Origin: an uncultured Opitutaceae bacterium
GTDB taxonomy: Bacteria > Verrucomicrobiota > Verrucomicrobiia > Opitutales > Opitutaceae
Reading direction: 5' to 3'
Length of the DNA: 64,000 bases
Assembly: GCA_937889545.1 (NCBI GenBank)
Contig: CALAOT010000093.1
Span: 1 to 64,000 of the forward strand
The notes under the pieces are model-generated. The model searched no databases. It saw only the letters and a program-made list of their open reading frames with translations, and was not told the DNA's origin. Positions 17,237 through 27,477 of this stretch are shown one piece after another. The position numbers and the translations under genes were made by a program. Positions within the stretch are counted from its first letter, which is position 1; the number at the start of each line of letters is the position of its first letter.

Positions 17237-18571
17237 ATGATCTGGCTGCCGCGTTTTGTAGCGAATCGCATTTGTGCCCGGACCGGTGTTGCCGCGTTCG
17301 CCGCATCGCTGCTGGTTTACGCCTCTGTGTGGGCCGGGCCGGCCGCTTCCGGGGATGAGCTGCAGCTGGCGATCATCCTGACCCGGCACGGCGTCCGGTC
17401 GCCCCTGAAGACAAACGAAGCAATGGCGCGGCTTGCCTCCCAACCCTGGCCCACGTGGGAGGTCGCGCCGGGAATCCAGACGCCCCATGGCAACGCGCTG
17501 ATCGCCCAGATGGGCGACTATTATCGCGCGCGCCTCACCGAGTCCGGCGCCCTGTCCGGCGATCCCGCCGTCGACGGCCAGCGGGTGTTCATCCGCACGG
17601 ACAATGACCAGAGGACGATCGAGACGGGGCGCATCATCGGCAAGTCGCTCGTCCGGCTCGGCGAGCCCGACGTCCATTCTCTCGCTGCGGGGACGGCCGA
17701 CCCGCTGTTCCGGCCGGTCAGGGCCCAAGTCGGGCATCCCGACAAGGCCCGGGCGGTGGCGGCCGTGCTGGGTCGGATGGGGGGGGACCCCCGGAGGGTC
17801 GATCGCGCCTGCGCCACCCAGCTTGCGCAATTGAGGGGAATCCTGTTCGGGCCGGGGGGCGCGCCGACGGGAGCCTCGCCGTTCGACGAACCGACCGCGG
17901 TCGGTCCCGGAGAAGGGGACAATCTGGTTACGATCTCAGGGCCGGTCTACGCCGCGCTGCAATGCACCGAAAGCCTGATCCTCGAGTACGCCGACGGGAT
18001 GCCTGCATCTGACGTGGGCTGGGGCAGGGTGGACGAACGGGCATTGACCGACCTGCTCGCCCTTCATGAGCTCTTTTTCGACCTGGCGCAAAGGACCTAT
18101 TACCCCGCGCAGGTCGGGGGATCCAACCTGGCGAGCCATATCGTCGACACCCTGGAACAGGCGGCCCTTGGCCAGCCCGTTCCGGGCGCCTTCGGCCCAT
18201 CCGGGGAGCGTGTGGTCGTCCTCGTGGGCCACGACACGAACATTGCAAACATAGGAGGTCTTTTTGGCATGGGCTGGTGGATTCCGGGGACGCAGGCGAA
18301 CCCGGTGGTGCCTGGCGGAGCCCTGCTGTTTGAGCTGTGGAAGCGAGGGGGCCAGCAGAGCTCGTTTTATGTGAGGACCAGCTACGTGGCCCAGACGCTC
18401 GTCCAGATGCGCGAGGCGAGCCCCGTCTCTCCGGGCAATGCCCCGGCGCGGTCCCCGATCTTTGTCCCGGGGTGCAGCGGCGCGGGACCGGACTTCGACG
18501 CGCCCCTGGCCTCCTTCGTGCGCATGGCCCGGCGCGTGATCGATCCGGCGTTTGTCACCGAGGAACCATGA
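17237..18571 (+). CDS. secreted histidine acid phosphatase (phytase/glucose-1-phosphatase type)
   Basis: 444 residues. The N terminus has a hydrophobic stretch near residues 17-33 consistent with a signal peptide ending around VWAGPAA. The catalytic motif is R50-H51-G-V-R54-S-P. His51 would be the phospho-accepting residue. The proton donor region is GHDTN with His332-Asp333. This matches branch 2 of the histidine phosphatase superfamily, which hydrolyses phytate, sugar phosphates or other monoesters in the periplasm. Substrate preference cannot be decided here. It starts 152 bp from the divergent broken hydrolase. Confidence 0.87.
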   Translation: MIWLPRFVANRICARTGVAAFAASLLVYASVWAGPAASGDELQLAIILTRHGVRSPLKTNEAMARLASQPWPTWEVAPGIQTPHGNALIAQMGDYYRARLTESGALSGDPAVDGQRVFIRTDNDQRTIETGRIIGKSLVRLGEPDVHSLAAGTADPLFRPVRAQVGHPDKARAVAAVLGRMGGDPRRVDRACATQLAQLRGILFGPGGAPTGASPFDEPTAVGPGEGDNLVTISGPVYAALQCTESLILEYADGMPASDVGWGRVDERALTDLLALHELFFDLAQRTYYPAQVGGSNLASHIVDTLEQAALGQPVPGAFGPSGERVVVLVGHDTNIANIGGLFGMGWWIPGTQANPVVPGGALLFELWKRGGQQSSFYVRTSYVAQTLVQMREASPVSPGNAPARSPIFVPGCSGAGPDFDAPLASFVRMARRVIDPAFVTEEP

Positions 18572-18610
18572 GGCGGTTGCAATACCCGTCGGCCGCCGGA
18601 TGATGCCGGG

Positions 18611-19018
18611 ATGGTAAGGATCACCGGAGAATACCAGGGCGACCTCCACTGCTCGGCCGTCCACGAGCCCTCGGGCAGCGCCCTCGCCACGGACGCCCCT
18701 AAGGACAACCAGGGCCGGGGCGCGGCTTTCTCGCCCACCGACCTGGTCGCGACCGCGTTCGCGACCTGCATCGCGACCACCATGGCCATCGCCGCCCGCA
18801 GGCACGGCGTGGACATTGCGGGCATAAGATACGAGGTGACCAAGGAAATGGCCGCGGATGCGCCCCGGAGAATATCCAGGCTCTCCGCACGCTTTTGGCT
18901 GCCCGCGTCTGCGCGCGGCGTGCCTCAGGGGGTGCTTGAAAGGGCGGCCGCCACGTGCCCCGTCCACCAGAGCCTCGCGCCCTCGGTTGAGAAGACAGTC
19001 GATTTCGCCTGGGAGTAA
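18611..19018 (+). CDS. OsmC/Ohr-family thiol peroxidase-like protein
   Basis: 135 residues. The family pattern is clear: an N-terminal beta domain (MVRITGEYQGDLHCSAVHEPSG), SPTDLVATAFATCIATTM with Cys53, and TCPVHQSL with Cys116. These two cysteines are the redox pair that reduces organic hydroperoxides in characterised members. The arrangement fits the YhfA/OsmC side of the family better than Ohr. It lies 39 bp after the phosphatase gene in the same orientation. Its 3' end overlaps a minus-strand gene (18925-19476). Confidence 0.87.
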   Translation: MVRITGEYQGDLHCSAVHEPSGSALATDAPKDNQGRGAAFSPTDLVATAFATCIATTMAIAARRHGVDIAGIRYEVTKEMAADAPRRISRLSARFWLPASARGVPQGVLERAAATCPVHQSLAPSVEKTVDFAWE

Positions 19019-19476
19019 GGGCTGGAGGCCGCCTGCAACTCGTAGGTCGTGTCGAAGGTGAGGAAGAGCCTCTTCGTCACATAGACGCGCACCCGGATCC
19101 TGCCGCTCGAAGGCCCGGTCGGGGTCGCGCGCCCCTCGAGCTTTCGCTCGTCGCCGGACTCGCTGATTCCGCGGCCCGTGAAATCGGCGGGCTCGCCCAC
19201 GGCGATGCGGAGGAGCTTTTCCCACGGGAGCGTGATCGAAATCCGGCCGCTCTCGCTCCAGAAGAAATAGGGGAACACCCTCGCCGAATACGTGGATGAG
19301 AAGACGGTGTCGCGCCGGACAAACGGCGGCATCGTCATCGTTACCGTTGCAATATAGATGGACGCGGTCGTCGGCTTGATGGCGACCACGTTGAACCGCT
19401 CCATGGCGTTGTCCGCGCTCCGTGCGGGCGCGAAGGCTACAAGGGCTATGGCGGCGAAGGCGGCATTTCGGAGCAC
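18925..19476 (-). CDS. small secreted protein of unknown function
   Basis: About 183 residues from a GTG at 19476 ([23 protein letters not shown]). The start looks like a signal peptide with cleavage near ARSA. No ATG is available before the hydrophobic segment, and AAGAGG lies immediately upstream of the GTG, closer than usual. The mature part is beta-rich ([40 protein letters not shown]) without catalytic motifs that I know. The last 94 bp overlap the 3' end of the osmC-like gene on the other strand. The end of the protein may therefore be shorter in reality or truly overlapping. Function unknown. Confidence 0.6.
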   Translation of the reverse strand: MLRNAAFAAIALVAFAPARSADNAMERFNVVAIKPTTASIYIATVTMTMPPFVRRDTVFSSTYSARVFPYFFWSESGRISITLPWEKLLRIAVGEPADFTGRGISESGDERKLEGRATPTGPSSGRIRVRVYVTKRLFLTFDTTYELQAASSPYSQAKSTVFSTEGARLWWTGHVAAALSSTP

Positions 19477-19582
19477 CCTCTTAATCTGGGCAACGGGCGG
19501 CGGCGGGCAAACCGGAAAACGGCTGGGAATCTTTCGCGTTGCGCCTTCGCCCCGCGAAGGGTCATCTCGTCCCCAGTCATCT

Positions 19583-20983
19583 ATGGCCAAGCCAATCCAA
19601 GCCACCTGGGGGGGGCGCTTCAAGTCGGGCCCCGCCGACCTGATGCTCAAGTTCAGCGAATCCGCCTCGTTCGACCGGCGCCTGGCTCCGTTCGACATCA
19701 TCGGAAGCAAGGCGCATTCCGCGATGCTGGCCCATGTCGGGCTGATCACGGCAAGGGAGCGCGATGAGATCCACGCCGGCCTCGATGAGATCCTTGCGGA
19801 CATCAGAAGCGGGCGCTTCGTGTGGGACAGCAGGCTTGAGGACGTCCACATGAACATCGAGCACGCCCTCGCGAAGCGGATCCCTGCCGCGACGAAGCTC
19901 CACACCGCCCGCAGCCGCAACGACCAGGTCGCGACCGACATGAGGCTCTTCTTCAAGTACGCCTGCGCGGCGCTGGGCGTCAAGGTGCTTGGGGTCCAGC
20001 GCGCGCTTCTGGCCGTTGCGGATGCGAACCGCAGCGTGATCATCCCCGGGTACACCCACCTCCAGCGGGCGCAGCCCGTCTACGCCTCCCACCACCTGTT
20101 TGCATGGATCGAGATGCTCGAGCGCGACCGGACGCGCCTGTCGACGGTTGCCGACAAGGCGAACGAGTCTCCCCTGGGCTCCGGAGCCGTTGCGGGCACG
20201 ACCCTTCCGATCGACCGGGAGTTTGCGGCGAGAATGCTGCGGTTCGTCGACCGCAGGGGCCGCCCGCGGGTCACCCAGAATTCGATGGATGCCGTGGCGG
20301 ATCGGGACCTCTTCATCGAGTTTGCCTCTGCCTGCGCCCTCTTCGGCGTGCACATTTCGCGAATCGCCGAGGACCTGATCATCTGGAGCAGTTCCGAGTT
20401 CCGGCTCGTGGAGCTGCCGGATGAATTCTGCACGGGCAGTTCGCTCATGCCGCAGAAGAGGAACCCCGACGCGTGCGAGCTCCTTCGGGGGAAGGCCGCG
20501 CGGCTGCAGGGGAACCTCCAAACCCTCCTGAGCCTGGTCAAAGGCCTTCCCATGGCCTACAACCGGGACCTTCAGGAGGACAAGCCGCCGGTCTTCGACA
20601 GTTTCGACCAGTCGGCGATCTGCGCCGATGTCCTGGAGGGGACGGTGCGGGGGATGTCGTTCAACCGGGAGCGCTGCGCGGCTGCCGCGTCGGATCCCGC
20701 GCTACTCGCCACGGATCTCGCCGATTACCTCGTGTCGCGGGGCGTTCCCTTCCGCGAGGCTCATCACGCGGTCGGCGCGGTCGTGGCGCTTGCGGAGAGA
20801 AAAGGCTGCGCGATCCCGGATCTTTCGAACGCCGAGGTCAACCGGCTTCATCCGCGCTTCGGGACTCGCTGGGCGTCCGTATTCGACCTCGATCGCGCCC
20901 TCTCGATGCGGAAGGGAACGGGAATGCCCGGCCCCTCCCAGATTGCCCGGCAGTTCGGCCGCTGGAGGAAGATCCTCCGGTAG
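19583..20983 (+). CDS. argH: argininosuccinate lyase
   Basis: 466 residues from the ATG at 19583 ([19 protein letters not shown]). This enzyme splits argininosuccinate into arginine and fumarate, the last step of arginine synthesis. The fumarase/aspartase superfamily signature is [15 protein letters not shown] near residue 290, with the catalytic Ser in its first part. Further conserved parts are [12 protein letters not shown] and [10 protein letters not shown]. Length matches the family (about 460). mutL follows after 30 bp in the same orientation. I see no ARG box upstream. Confidence 0.96.
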   Translation: MAKPIQATWGGRFKSGPADLMLKFSESASFDRRLAPFDIIGSKAHSAMLAHVGLITARERDEIHAGLDEILADIRSGRFVWDSRLEDVHMNIEHALAKRIPAATKLHTARSRNDQVATDMRLFFKYACAALGVKVLGVQRALLAVADANRSVIIPGYTHLQRAQPVYASHHLFAWIEMLERDRTRLSTVADKANESPLGSGAVAGTTLPIDREFAARMLRFVDRRGRPRVTQNSMDAVADRDLFIEFASACALFGVHISRIAEDLIIWSSSEFRLVELPDEFCTGSSLMPQKRNPDACELLRGKAARLQGNLQTLLSLVKGLPMAYNRDLQEDKPPVFDSFDQSAICADVLEGTVRGMSFNRERCAAAASDPALLATDLADYLVSRGVPFREAHHAVGAVVALAERKGCAIPDLSNAEVNRLHPRFGTRWASVFDLDRALSMRKGTGMPGPSQIARQFGRWRKILR

Positions 20984-21013
20984 CTGCGACCCGCTGCGCG
21001 CTCGAGAACTGGA

Positions 21014-22753
21014 ATGGCCAAAGTCCGAATCCTGCCAGAACGGGTGGCCAACCAGATTGCCGCCGGGGAGGTGATCGAGCGTCCGGCAGCCGTGGTGAAG
21101 GAACTGGTTGAAAACGCCCTGGATGCAGGCGCCACGCGCGTTGTTGTCGAATTCGCACACGCAGGCCAGTCTCTCATCCGCGTGGAGGACAATGGGTTAG
21201 GAATGTCCCCTCAGGATGCCCGGACCGCCCTCGAGCGCCACGCGACAAGTAAGATAACCGATGCGGCCGATCTCGACCGGCTTGCCACCTTCGGATTCCG
21301 GGGCGAGGCGCTCCCATCTATCGCGAGTGTTTCGCGCTTCACGCTGCAGACCCGGGAGGCGGGGCAGGATTCTGGGACCGAGATCGCCGTGAATGCGGGC
21401 AGGGTGCTGCACGAAAGGGCGTGCGGCCGCCCCGTGGGCACGCGAGTCGACGTCGAGCATCTCTTCGAGCCCGTTCCGGCGCGCCGCAAGTTCCTCAAGA
21501 CCGACCGGACCGAATCTGGGCACATCGTCAACTGCGTGCGCCTTTACGCGCTCGCATGCCCGGCGGTCTCATTTGCGCTTTACGAGGAGGGGAGGGAGGT
21601 CTTCCGGTCGCCGGAATGCTCCAGCCTGTCCGACCGCGTGGCGGAGATCTTCGGGCGGCAGGCGGCCGAGGGGCTCCTGCCGATCGACTTCGCCGAATCG
21701 GGAATGCGCCTCGCGGGACTGATCGGCCGCCCAGGGGTGGGGCGCGCGACCCGGCACGACATGGTGGCGTTCGTGAATTCGAGGCCTGTCGACAGCCGGA
21801 CGCTGAACGGGGCATTGATCGAGAGCTACCGCGAGTCGATTCCCCAGGGGCGCTATCCGGTCGCGTATGTGTTTCTGGAATGCGGGCCGCACGAGATAGA
21901 CGTGAATGTTCATCCGGCCAAGCGCGAGGTGCGTTTCCGGAAGGAGGCCCTTGTCCGGGGGTTTGTCATACGCGCGGTCCTCACCGGGCTGCGCCAATGG
22001 ACGAGACGGGGCGCCGCGGACGGGATCGCGGCTGCCGCGCCCACTTTTCTCGGGGATCCGGGCCCGCTGCCGGCTCCGTTCCACCCCTGGGCCGGCGAGC
22101 CGGCCCAGTCGGCGCCGCTTGCACGGCCGGCCGCGGCGCCCTCGGGACCGGCGCCCTCCGGAGCGAATCGGGAGGTCGCTCCCGCGTGGCGGTTCCTGGG
22201 AACGGCGCACGGCGGCTACACGCTCTTTGAGACGCCCCAGGGACTCGTGCTTCTCGACCGCCGGGCGGCCCATGAGCGGGTGTGGTACGAGCGGCTGAAG
22301 GGGCAATTCGGAACGGGCCGGGTGCCCGTGCAGCGCCTGCTTCTTCCGGTTCCGATAGAGCTCAACCCGGTGGCCTCCGCCGTGCTAATTGACAATCTCG
22401 GGTTTCTCCTGGCGCACGGGCTGGAGATCAGCGAGTTCGGCCGGAACTTCTTCCGGGTCGATGCGCTTCCCGCCTGGATGGAGCCCGGGGACGCCGAGGA
22501 TTTCATTCGCGATCTTGTCGGCGCGTTGCGCGAGGGCCGGATGCCTGGCTCGGACATCGACCTGGCCCGGGACGAACTCGCGCGCCTCGCTGCGGCAAAG
22601 GCCGTGCGGCTCCCGCCCGCAACGGGCGAGGCCGAGGCGCTGGCCCTGCTGCGGGATCTGTTCGCCACATCCTCGCCGATCTCCAGCCCGGCGGGGCGCC
22701 CCACCTACGTGGAGCTCAACCATGGCGAACTCGCCAGGCGCTTCCAAAAATGA
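21014..22753 (+). CDS. mutL: DNA mismatch repair protein MutL, endonuclease motifs degenerate
   Basis: 579 residues. The N-terminal GHKL ATPase is intact: ELVENALDAGATRV, VEDNGLGM, TSKI and GFRGEALPSI. A low-complexity Pro/Ala linker spans about residues 335-390. The C-terminal dimerisation domain is present, but the motifs that bind metal in endonucleolytic MutL proteins are altered. DQHAxxE is DRRAAHE (Asp415 onward), CPHGRP is SPAGRP (558-563), and the middle motif is LAAAKAVRLP. Such a protein should bind ATP and coordinate repair but not nick DNA. Then a separate nicking enzyme would be needed. It follows argH closely. Confidence 0.95.
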   Translation: MAKVRILPERVANQIAAGEVIERPAAVVKELVENALDAGATRVVVEFAHAGQSLIRVEDNGLGMSPQDARTALERHATSKITDAADLDRLATFGFRGEALPSIASVSRFTLQTREAGQDSGTEIAVNAGRVLHERACGRPVGTRVDVEHLFEPVPARRKFLKTDRTESGHIVNCVRLYALACPAVSFALYEEGREVFRSPECSSLSDRVAEIFGRQAAEGLLPIDFAESGMRLAGLIGRPGVGRATRHDMVAFVNSRPVDSRTLNGALIESYRESIPQGRYPVAYVFLECGPHEIDVNVHPAKREVRFRKEALVRGFVIRAVLTGLRQWTRRGAADGIAAAAPTFLGDPGPLPAPFHPWAGEPAQSAPLARPAAAPSGPAPSGANREVAPAWRFLGTAHGGYTLFETPQGLVLLDRRAAHERVWYERLKGQFGTGRVPVQRLLLPVPIELNPVASAVLIDNLGFLLAHGLEISEFGRNFFRVDALPAWMEPGDAEDFIRDLVGALREGRMPGSDIDLARDELARLAAAKAVRLPPATGEAEALALLRDLFATSSPISSPAGRPTYVELNHGELARRFQK

Positions 22754-22829
22754 CGCCGCGGTTCGAGTTTTGGCGTGACCGTTACCCCCTGGCGGCGTGA
22801 GTCTTGTCCCGGCCGCAGGCCCGTCTAAC

Positions 22830-25304
22830 ATGCCATCTCTACAAAAGGACAACAAGCTGAGCGACTCGCCGGCGGTGATCATGCGTTCGCTGATCCAGCG
22901 CCACCTGACCTCGACGCTCGCCCGTCACGGGCCGTCCGCCACTCCAAGGGATTGGTGGGTAGCGGCTTCTCTCGCTGTCAGGGATACGATCCACGAGAGG
23001 ATGATCGGCACGCAGAGTGTCCACAATGAGCTCAATACGCGGCGGGTGTACTACCTTTCGATGGAGTACATGATGGGCCGGCTCTTTGAGAGCAACCTGC
23101 TCGCAACGGGGCTCACCGAGGCGGTGCGGTCGGCACTCGACTCGCTTGGCGTGAGTTTCGAGGAAGTGCGCGAGTCCGAGGTCGACATGGGCCTTGGCAA
23201 CGGCGGGCTCGGCCGCCTTGCGGCCTGCTTCCTCGATTCGCTGGCGACGCTGGACTATCCGGCCCTGGGATACGGCATCTACTACGAGTTTGGCCTCTTC
23301 AAGCAGGAGTTCGTGAACGGCAACCAGGTGGAGCATCCCGACCGATGGATGCTGTTCGGGAACCCGTGGGAGGTCATCAGGGCAGACTACACGCAGGAGG
23401 TGAGACTCTACGGGCATGTCGTCAACGAATTCGATGACCGCGGGGACTCGAAGCCGAATTGGGTCGGCTTCCGGACGGTGCTCGGCGTCCCCCACGACAT
23501 TCCGGTCGCCGGGTTTGGCACGAAGACGGTGAACCTCCTGCGCCTTTGGGCCTCGCGAGCGACTGAGGACTTCGACCTGGCGGTGTTCAATTCGGGCGGA
23601 TACGTCGACGCCGTTCGGGAAAAGGCCATCGGCGAGACGGTATCCAAGGTCCTTTATCCAAACGACAAGACCGAAAACGGAAAGGAGCTCAGGCTCGTCC
23701 AGCAGTACTTCTTCGTCGCCTGCTCCATTCGCGACATCATCCGGCGCCACTTCCGGTCGCCTGGGAATTCGTGGACGAATTTCGCGGACAAGGTGGCCAT
23801 CCAGCTCAATGACACGCATCCGGCGATCGCGGTCGTGGAGCTCATGAGGATCCTGATCGACGAGCAGGAGGTGGATTGGGACACGGCCTGGGACATCACG
23901 GTCCGAACGATGGGCTACACGAACCACACGCTGCTCCCCGAGGCGCTCGAAAAGTGGGGGATTCCGCTCTTCGAGCGCGTTCTTCCGAGGCACCTTCAGA
24001 TCATCTTTGACATCAACGTGCGCGTCATGGCCATGTGCGAGGCGAAATGGCCGAACGACAACGAGAAGAAGAGGGCTTGCTCGCTGATCGAGGAGAATGG
24101 CGAGAAGAGGGTGCGGATGGCGCATATCGCCGCCGTGGGCTCCCATGCCGTCAACGGGGTGGCGGCGCTGCACACCGAGCTGCTGCGCAAACACCTCTTC
24201 CCGGAGTTTGACGCCCTCTTCCCGGGAAGATTTCAGAACAAGACGAACGGAATCACGCCGAGACGCTGGCTGCTGCAGTGCAACCGCCGCCTTGCCTCCC
24301 TGGTCACGCGCACGCTCGGGGACGAGGACTGGGCGCGCGACCTAGACCGGCTGCGCGCACTGGAGAAATTCGCCGACGACAGCGCCTTCCGGCGCGAATT
24401 CATGGAGGTGAAGCGGGCGAACAAGGTGGACCTTACCCATGTAATCCGGGCCGAGTGCGGCATAGCGGTGTCGCCCGACGCCATCTTTGACGTGCAGATA
24501 AAGCGGCTCCACGAATACAAGCGCCAGCACTTGAATCTGCTGCACATCATGTCGCTCTACCGCCGGCTCCTGCACGACCCGTCGTTGGACATCGTGCCCC
24601 GCGTCTTCATCTTCGCGGCAAAGGCGGCGCCCGGCTACGACGTCGCAAAGAATCTGATCCGGGCGATCAATACGGTCGGCGTCCGGGTCAATTCCGACAG
24701 CCGGATCGGGGACAAGATCAAGATCGCCTTCCTCCCGAACTACAGGGTTTCCCTGGCCGAAAAGATCATCCCGGCCGCCGATCTCTCCGAGCAGATCTCG
24801 ACGGCCGGCAAGGAGGCGTCGGGAACGGGCAACATGAAGCTCGCCCTCAACGGTGCGCTCACGATCGGAACGCTTGACGGGGCCAATGTGGAGATCCGCG
24901 AGGAGGTCGGCGACGAGAACATCTTCATATTCGGAATGACCGTGGAGGAGGTCGAGGCGCTGCGGGCCCGCGGCTACAACCCCTGGAACCTGCACAGGGA
25001 CGACGAGGAGATCAGGGCCATATTGGACTGGCTGGGAAGCGACTACTGGACGCCGGGCGAGCACGATGCGTTTTCCGCGGTCCACGACACGCTGCTCTCC
25101 GGCGGAGACCCATTCATGGTTCTTGCCGATTTCCGGGCCTACAGCGACTGCCAGAAGAAGGTGGACGCGGCCTACCGCGACAGGGACGGCTGGGCCCGCA
25201 AGGCCGTGCTGAACATGGCGCGGGTCGGGAAATTCTCGAGCGACCGCACCATCCGCGAGTACGCCCAGCAGATCTGGAGCCTCGCCCCGGTCCCGGTCCC
25301 GTGA
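22830..25304 (+). CDS. glgP: glycogen/maltodextrin phosphorylase
   Basis: 824 residues from the ATG at 22830. A GTG at 22797 would add 11 residues. The enzyme uses phosphate to release glucose-1-phosphate from alpha-1,4-glucans. The PLP-binding lysine lies in EASGTGNMK, the family signature. Other conserved parts include [57 protein letters not shown] and [11 protein letters not shown]. Length matches the family (about 800-850). There is no other glycogen gene beside it, so it probably acts with genes elsewhere. Confidence 0.96.
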   Translation: MPSLQKDNKLSDSPAVIMRSLIQRHLTSTLARHGPSATPRDWWVAASLAVRDTIHERMIGTQSVHNELNTRRVYYLSMEYMMGRLFESNLLATGLTEAVRSALDSLGVSFEEVRESEVDMGLGNGGLGRLAACFLDSLATLDYPALGYGIYYEFGLFKQEFVNGNQVEHPDRWMLFGNPWEVIRADYTQEVRLYGHVVNEFDDRGDSKPNWVGFRTVLGVPHDIPVAGFGTKTVNLLRLWASRATEDFDLAVFNSGGYVDAVREKAIGETVSKVLYPNDKTENGKELRLVQQYFFVACSIRDIIRRHFRSPGNSWTNFADKVAIQLNDTHPAIAVVELMRILIDEQEVDWDTAWDITVRTMGYTNHTLLPEALEKWGIPLFERVLPRHLQIIFDINVRVMAMCEAKWPNDNEKKRACSLIEENGEKRVRMAHIAAVGSHAVNGVAALHTELLRKHLFPEFDALFPGRFQNKTNGITPRRWLLQCNRRLASLVTRTLGDEDWARDLDRLRALEKFADDSAFRREFMEVKRANKVDLTHVIRAECGIAVSPDAIFDVQIKRLHEYKRQHLNLLHIMSLYRRLLHDPSLDIVPRVFIFAAKAAPGYDVAKNLIRAINTVGVRVNSDSRIGDKIKIAFLPNYRVSLAEKIIPAADLSEQISTAGKEASGTGNMKLALNGALTIGTLDGANVEIREEVGDENIFIFGMTVEEVEALRARGYNPWNLHRDDEEIRAILDWLGSDYWTPGEHDAFSAVHDTLLSGGDPFMVLADFRAYSDCQKKVDAAYRDRDGWARKAVLNMARVGKFSSDRTIREYAQQIWSLAPVPVP

Positions 25305-25396
25305 AAGCGCAGCGCGTGCTGCCGGCCTCGATCCGGGACGGATACAGGAGTCGCCATGGTTCGAGCCTGGTGTGACGCCGCCGTCCGGGTTGCGAC

Positions 25397-25422
25397 AAAA
25401 AAACCGGCGCAGTTGCGCCCGG
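25397..25422 (-). terminator. minus-strand terminator-like hairpin upstream of nupC
   Basis: On the minus strand a GC-rich hairpin (CCGGGCGCA-AC-TGCGCCGG, one bulge) is followed by seven T residues. It lies in the 252-bp gap between glgP and the transporter gene. No minus-strand gene ends here, so it may stop an antisense transcript, or it may be chance. On the plus strand the A-run precedes the hairpin and it would not act as an intrinsic terminator. Nothing else recognisable is in the gap. Confidence 0.35.
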
Positions 25423-25556
25423 AAAGGGCCGACCCGATCCCGGCGCGGAGCCCGGCGGCCCTATTGGACCAGAATGGATTGACGTAAGCCGCGCGCATCC
25501 CTTTCTCGTGATGCCGCCGGGCGGCCGCACGGGACCCCTCACTCGCAGCCAACGAC

Positions 25557-26783
25557 ATGCATCATTTAACCGGAATCCTCGGTCTGATCGCCATCGTGGG
25601 ATCAGCGTTTCTTTTCTCCACGCGCAGGAGCGCGATCAAGCTGAGCATCCTCCTATGGGGACTGGGCCTGCAGTTCGGCTTTGCCTTCCTGGTGCTGAGG
25701 ACCGGCTTTGGCCGGGTGTTTCAGCTCATCAGCGAGGGCGTGAACGCTCTCCTGCACTTCGCGGTGGCCGGCAGCAGCTTCGTGTTCGGCGAACAGCTGG
25801 GCTCTCCCAGCGGCCCGTTTGGCGTCGTCTTTGCCTTCCAGGTGCTGGCGGTCATCATCTTCATCGCGTCGTTTTTCTCGGTCATGTATTACGTCGGCAT
25901 CATGCCCTGGCTCGTGCGCGTGATGGCGGTCGGAATGCGCAAGACCATGCATGTCAGCGGCGCGGAGTCGCTCAACGTGGCGGCAAGCATCTTCATGGGG
26001 CAGACGGAGGCTCCGCTCACGATTCGGCCCTTCCTCGCGGGCCTGACGGAATCGGAGCTCTTCACCGTCATGACCTGCGGCATGGCTCACGTCTCCGGCT
26101 CCATCATGGCCGCCTATGTCCTGGTGGCCCACGTGCAGATCGTGCATCTGCTGACCGCCGTCATCATGACGGCGCCGGCCACGATAATGCTGGCCAAGCT
26201 CTTCATCCCGGAGACGGGGACGCCGGCAACGGCGGGGGGAGCGGACATCAAGGTGGAGCAGGGTGCGGTCAACGTGATCGACGCCGCGGCCCGCGGCGCC
26301 AGCGACGGTCTTCACCTGGCCCTGCAGGTTGCCGCGATGCTGATCGCGTTCATTGCGCTGGTCGCGCTGATGAACGGCGTGCTGGGATGGGCGCACTCTT
26401 TGCCGTTTCTGGGCTGGTTGCCCCGGACCCTGCAGGATCTCCTTGGCACGATCTTCGCGCCGATTGCCTGGCTGATGGGGGTGTCGTGGAAAGACGCGGC
26501 GGACGTCGGCAATCTGCTGGGAACGCGCATGGTCCTGAACGAATTCATCGCCTTCAAGCTCCTTGGGCCGATGCAGCCCCACCTTGATCCCCGATCCTTC
26601 ACGATCGCCACATACGCCCTGTGCGGCTTCGCGAACTTCAGCTCGATCGCGATTCAGATTGGCGGAATCGGAGCTCTCGCACCGAGCCGAAAGTCGGATT
26701 TGGCGCGGCTGGGGTTTCGCGCCATGATCACCGGCACGCTGGCGAACTTCATGTCGGCGTGCATCGCGGGGCTGCTGCTTTGA
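25557..26783 (+). CDS. nupC: concentrative nucleoside transporter, NupC type
   Basis: 408 residues with about ten hydrophobic segments. The CNT-family marks are visible: VSGAESLNVAASIFMGQTEAP, FTVMTCGMAHVSGSIMAAY, GNLLGTRMVLNEFIAF and CGFANFSSIAIQIGGIGAL. These regions bind the nucleoside and the coupling cation in characterised members. It acts in the inner membrane and imports nucleosides with H+ or Na+. Substrate range cannot be told. It stands as a single gene between glgP and the carbonic anhydrase-like gene. Confidence 0.93.
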   Translation: MHHLTGILGLIAIVGSAFLFSTRRSAIKLSILLWGLGLQFGFAFLVLRTGFGRVFQLISEGVNALLHFAVAGSSFVFGEQLGSPSGPFGVVFAFQVLAVIIFIASFFSVMYYVGIMPWLVRVMAVGMRKTMHVSGAESLNVAASIFMGQTEAPLTIRPFLAGLTESELFTVMTCGMAHVSGSIMAAYVLVAHVQIVHLLTAVIMTAPATIMLAKLFIPETGTPATAGGADIKVEQGAVNVIDAAARGASDGLHLALQVAAMLIAFIALVALMNGVLGWAHSLPFLGWLPRTLQDLLGTIFAPIAWLMGVSWKDAADVGNLLGTRMVLNEFIAFKLLGPMQPHLDPRSFTIATYALCGFANFSSIAIQIGGIGALAPSRKSDLARLGFRAMITGTLANFMSACIAGLLL

Positions 26784-26943
26784 GCTGCGGCCAGCCGTGG
26801 AGCTCGAGCATCGGAAAGTCCGGGACAGGCCCAAGTGAACCCGCAGGCATGAATCCGTCCTTGCGACCTGTGCTCCCGGGGCCAGGCGGGCCCCCTGTCC
26901 CCGTGACGGGCAACGCGCCGCGCAATGGCGGGGACGCGCGCCC

Positions 26944-27477
26944 ATGACGCTCAGGGAGCGGCTGCGGCGGCATCTGGGCCGGACGCCGGACACGTCGGGG
27001 TCCATCTTCATCGCGGCCAGCGCGACAGTCATCGGCGATGTCGTGCTTGGGCCCAAGAGCAGCGTGTTCTACGGATCCGTTCTTCGGGGAGACATAAACG
27101 CGATACGGGTGGGGGAGGGGACGAACATACAGGACAACGTGGTCGTGCACCTCGCCGACGGATTGGGCGCGCGCATCGGCGCGTGGTGCACGGTCGGGCA
27201 CGGCGCGATCGTCCACGCCTGCAGGATAGGCGACGAATGCCTCATCGGGATGGGGGCGACTGTCCTCGACGGGGCCGTAATCGGGGCGCGCAGCATCGTG
27301 GGGGCCAATTCCCTCGTCGGGCAGCGGTTCAAGTGCCCCCCGGGCTCGCTTGTCTACGGTTCGCCCGCCCGTGTGATCCGGTCGCTGTCGGCCGGGGAGC
27401 AGGGCGGGATCCGGAAGTGGGCGCAGAAGTACGTCGAGGTCGCAAGGGCGCATGCGGCCCGCGTTGGGCCCGGCTAG
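26944..27477 (+). CDS. gamma-carbonic anhydrase-family hexapeptide protein
   Basis: 177 residues that form a left-handed beta helix of hexapeptide repeats (SIFIAASATVIGDVVLGPKS and onward) and a C-terminal helix. The three metal-binding His of gamma carbonic anhydrases are in place: His69 (VVVHLADG), His86 (VGHGAIV) and His91 (VHACRIG). Members hydrate CO2 or act as structural or ferripyochelin-binding-like proteins. Actual anhydrase activity is uncertain. Its TAG stop overlaps the TAG stop of folA on the opposite strand in a shared CTAG. Confidence 0.88.
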   Translation: MTLRERLRRHLGRTPDTSGSIFIAASATVIGDVVLGPKSSVFYGSVLRGDINAIRVGEGTNIQDNVVVHLADGLGARIGAWCTVGHGAIVHACRIGDECLIGMGATVLDGAVIGARSIVGANSLVGQRFKCPPGSLVYGSPARVIRSLSAGEQGGIRKWAQKYVEVARAHAARVGPG

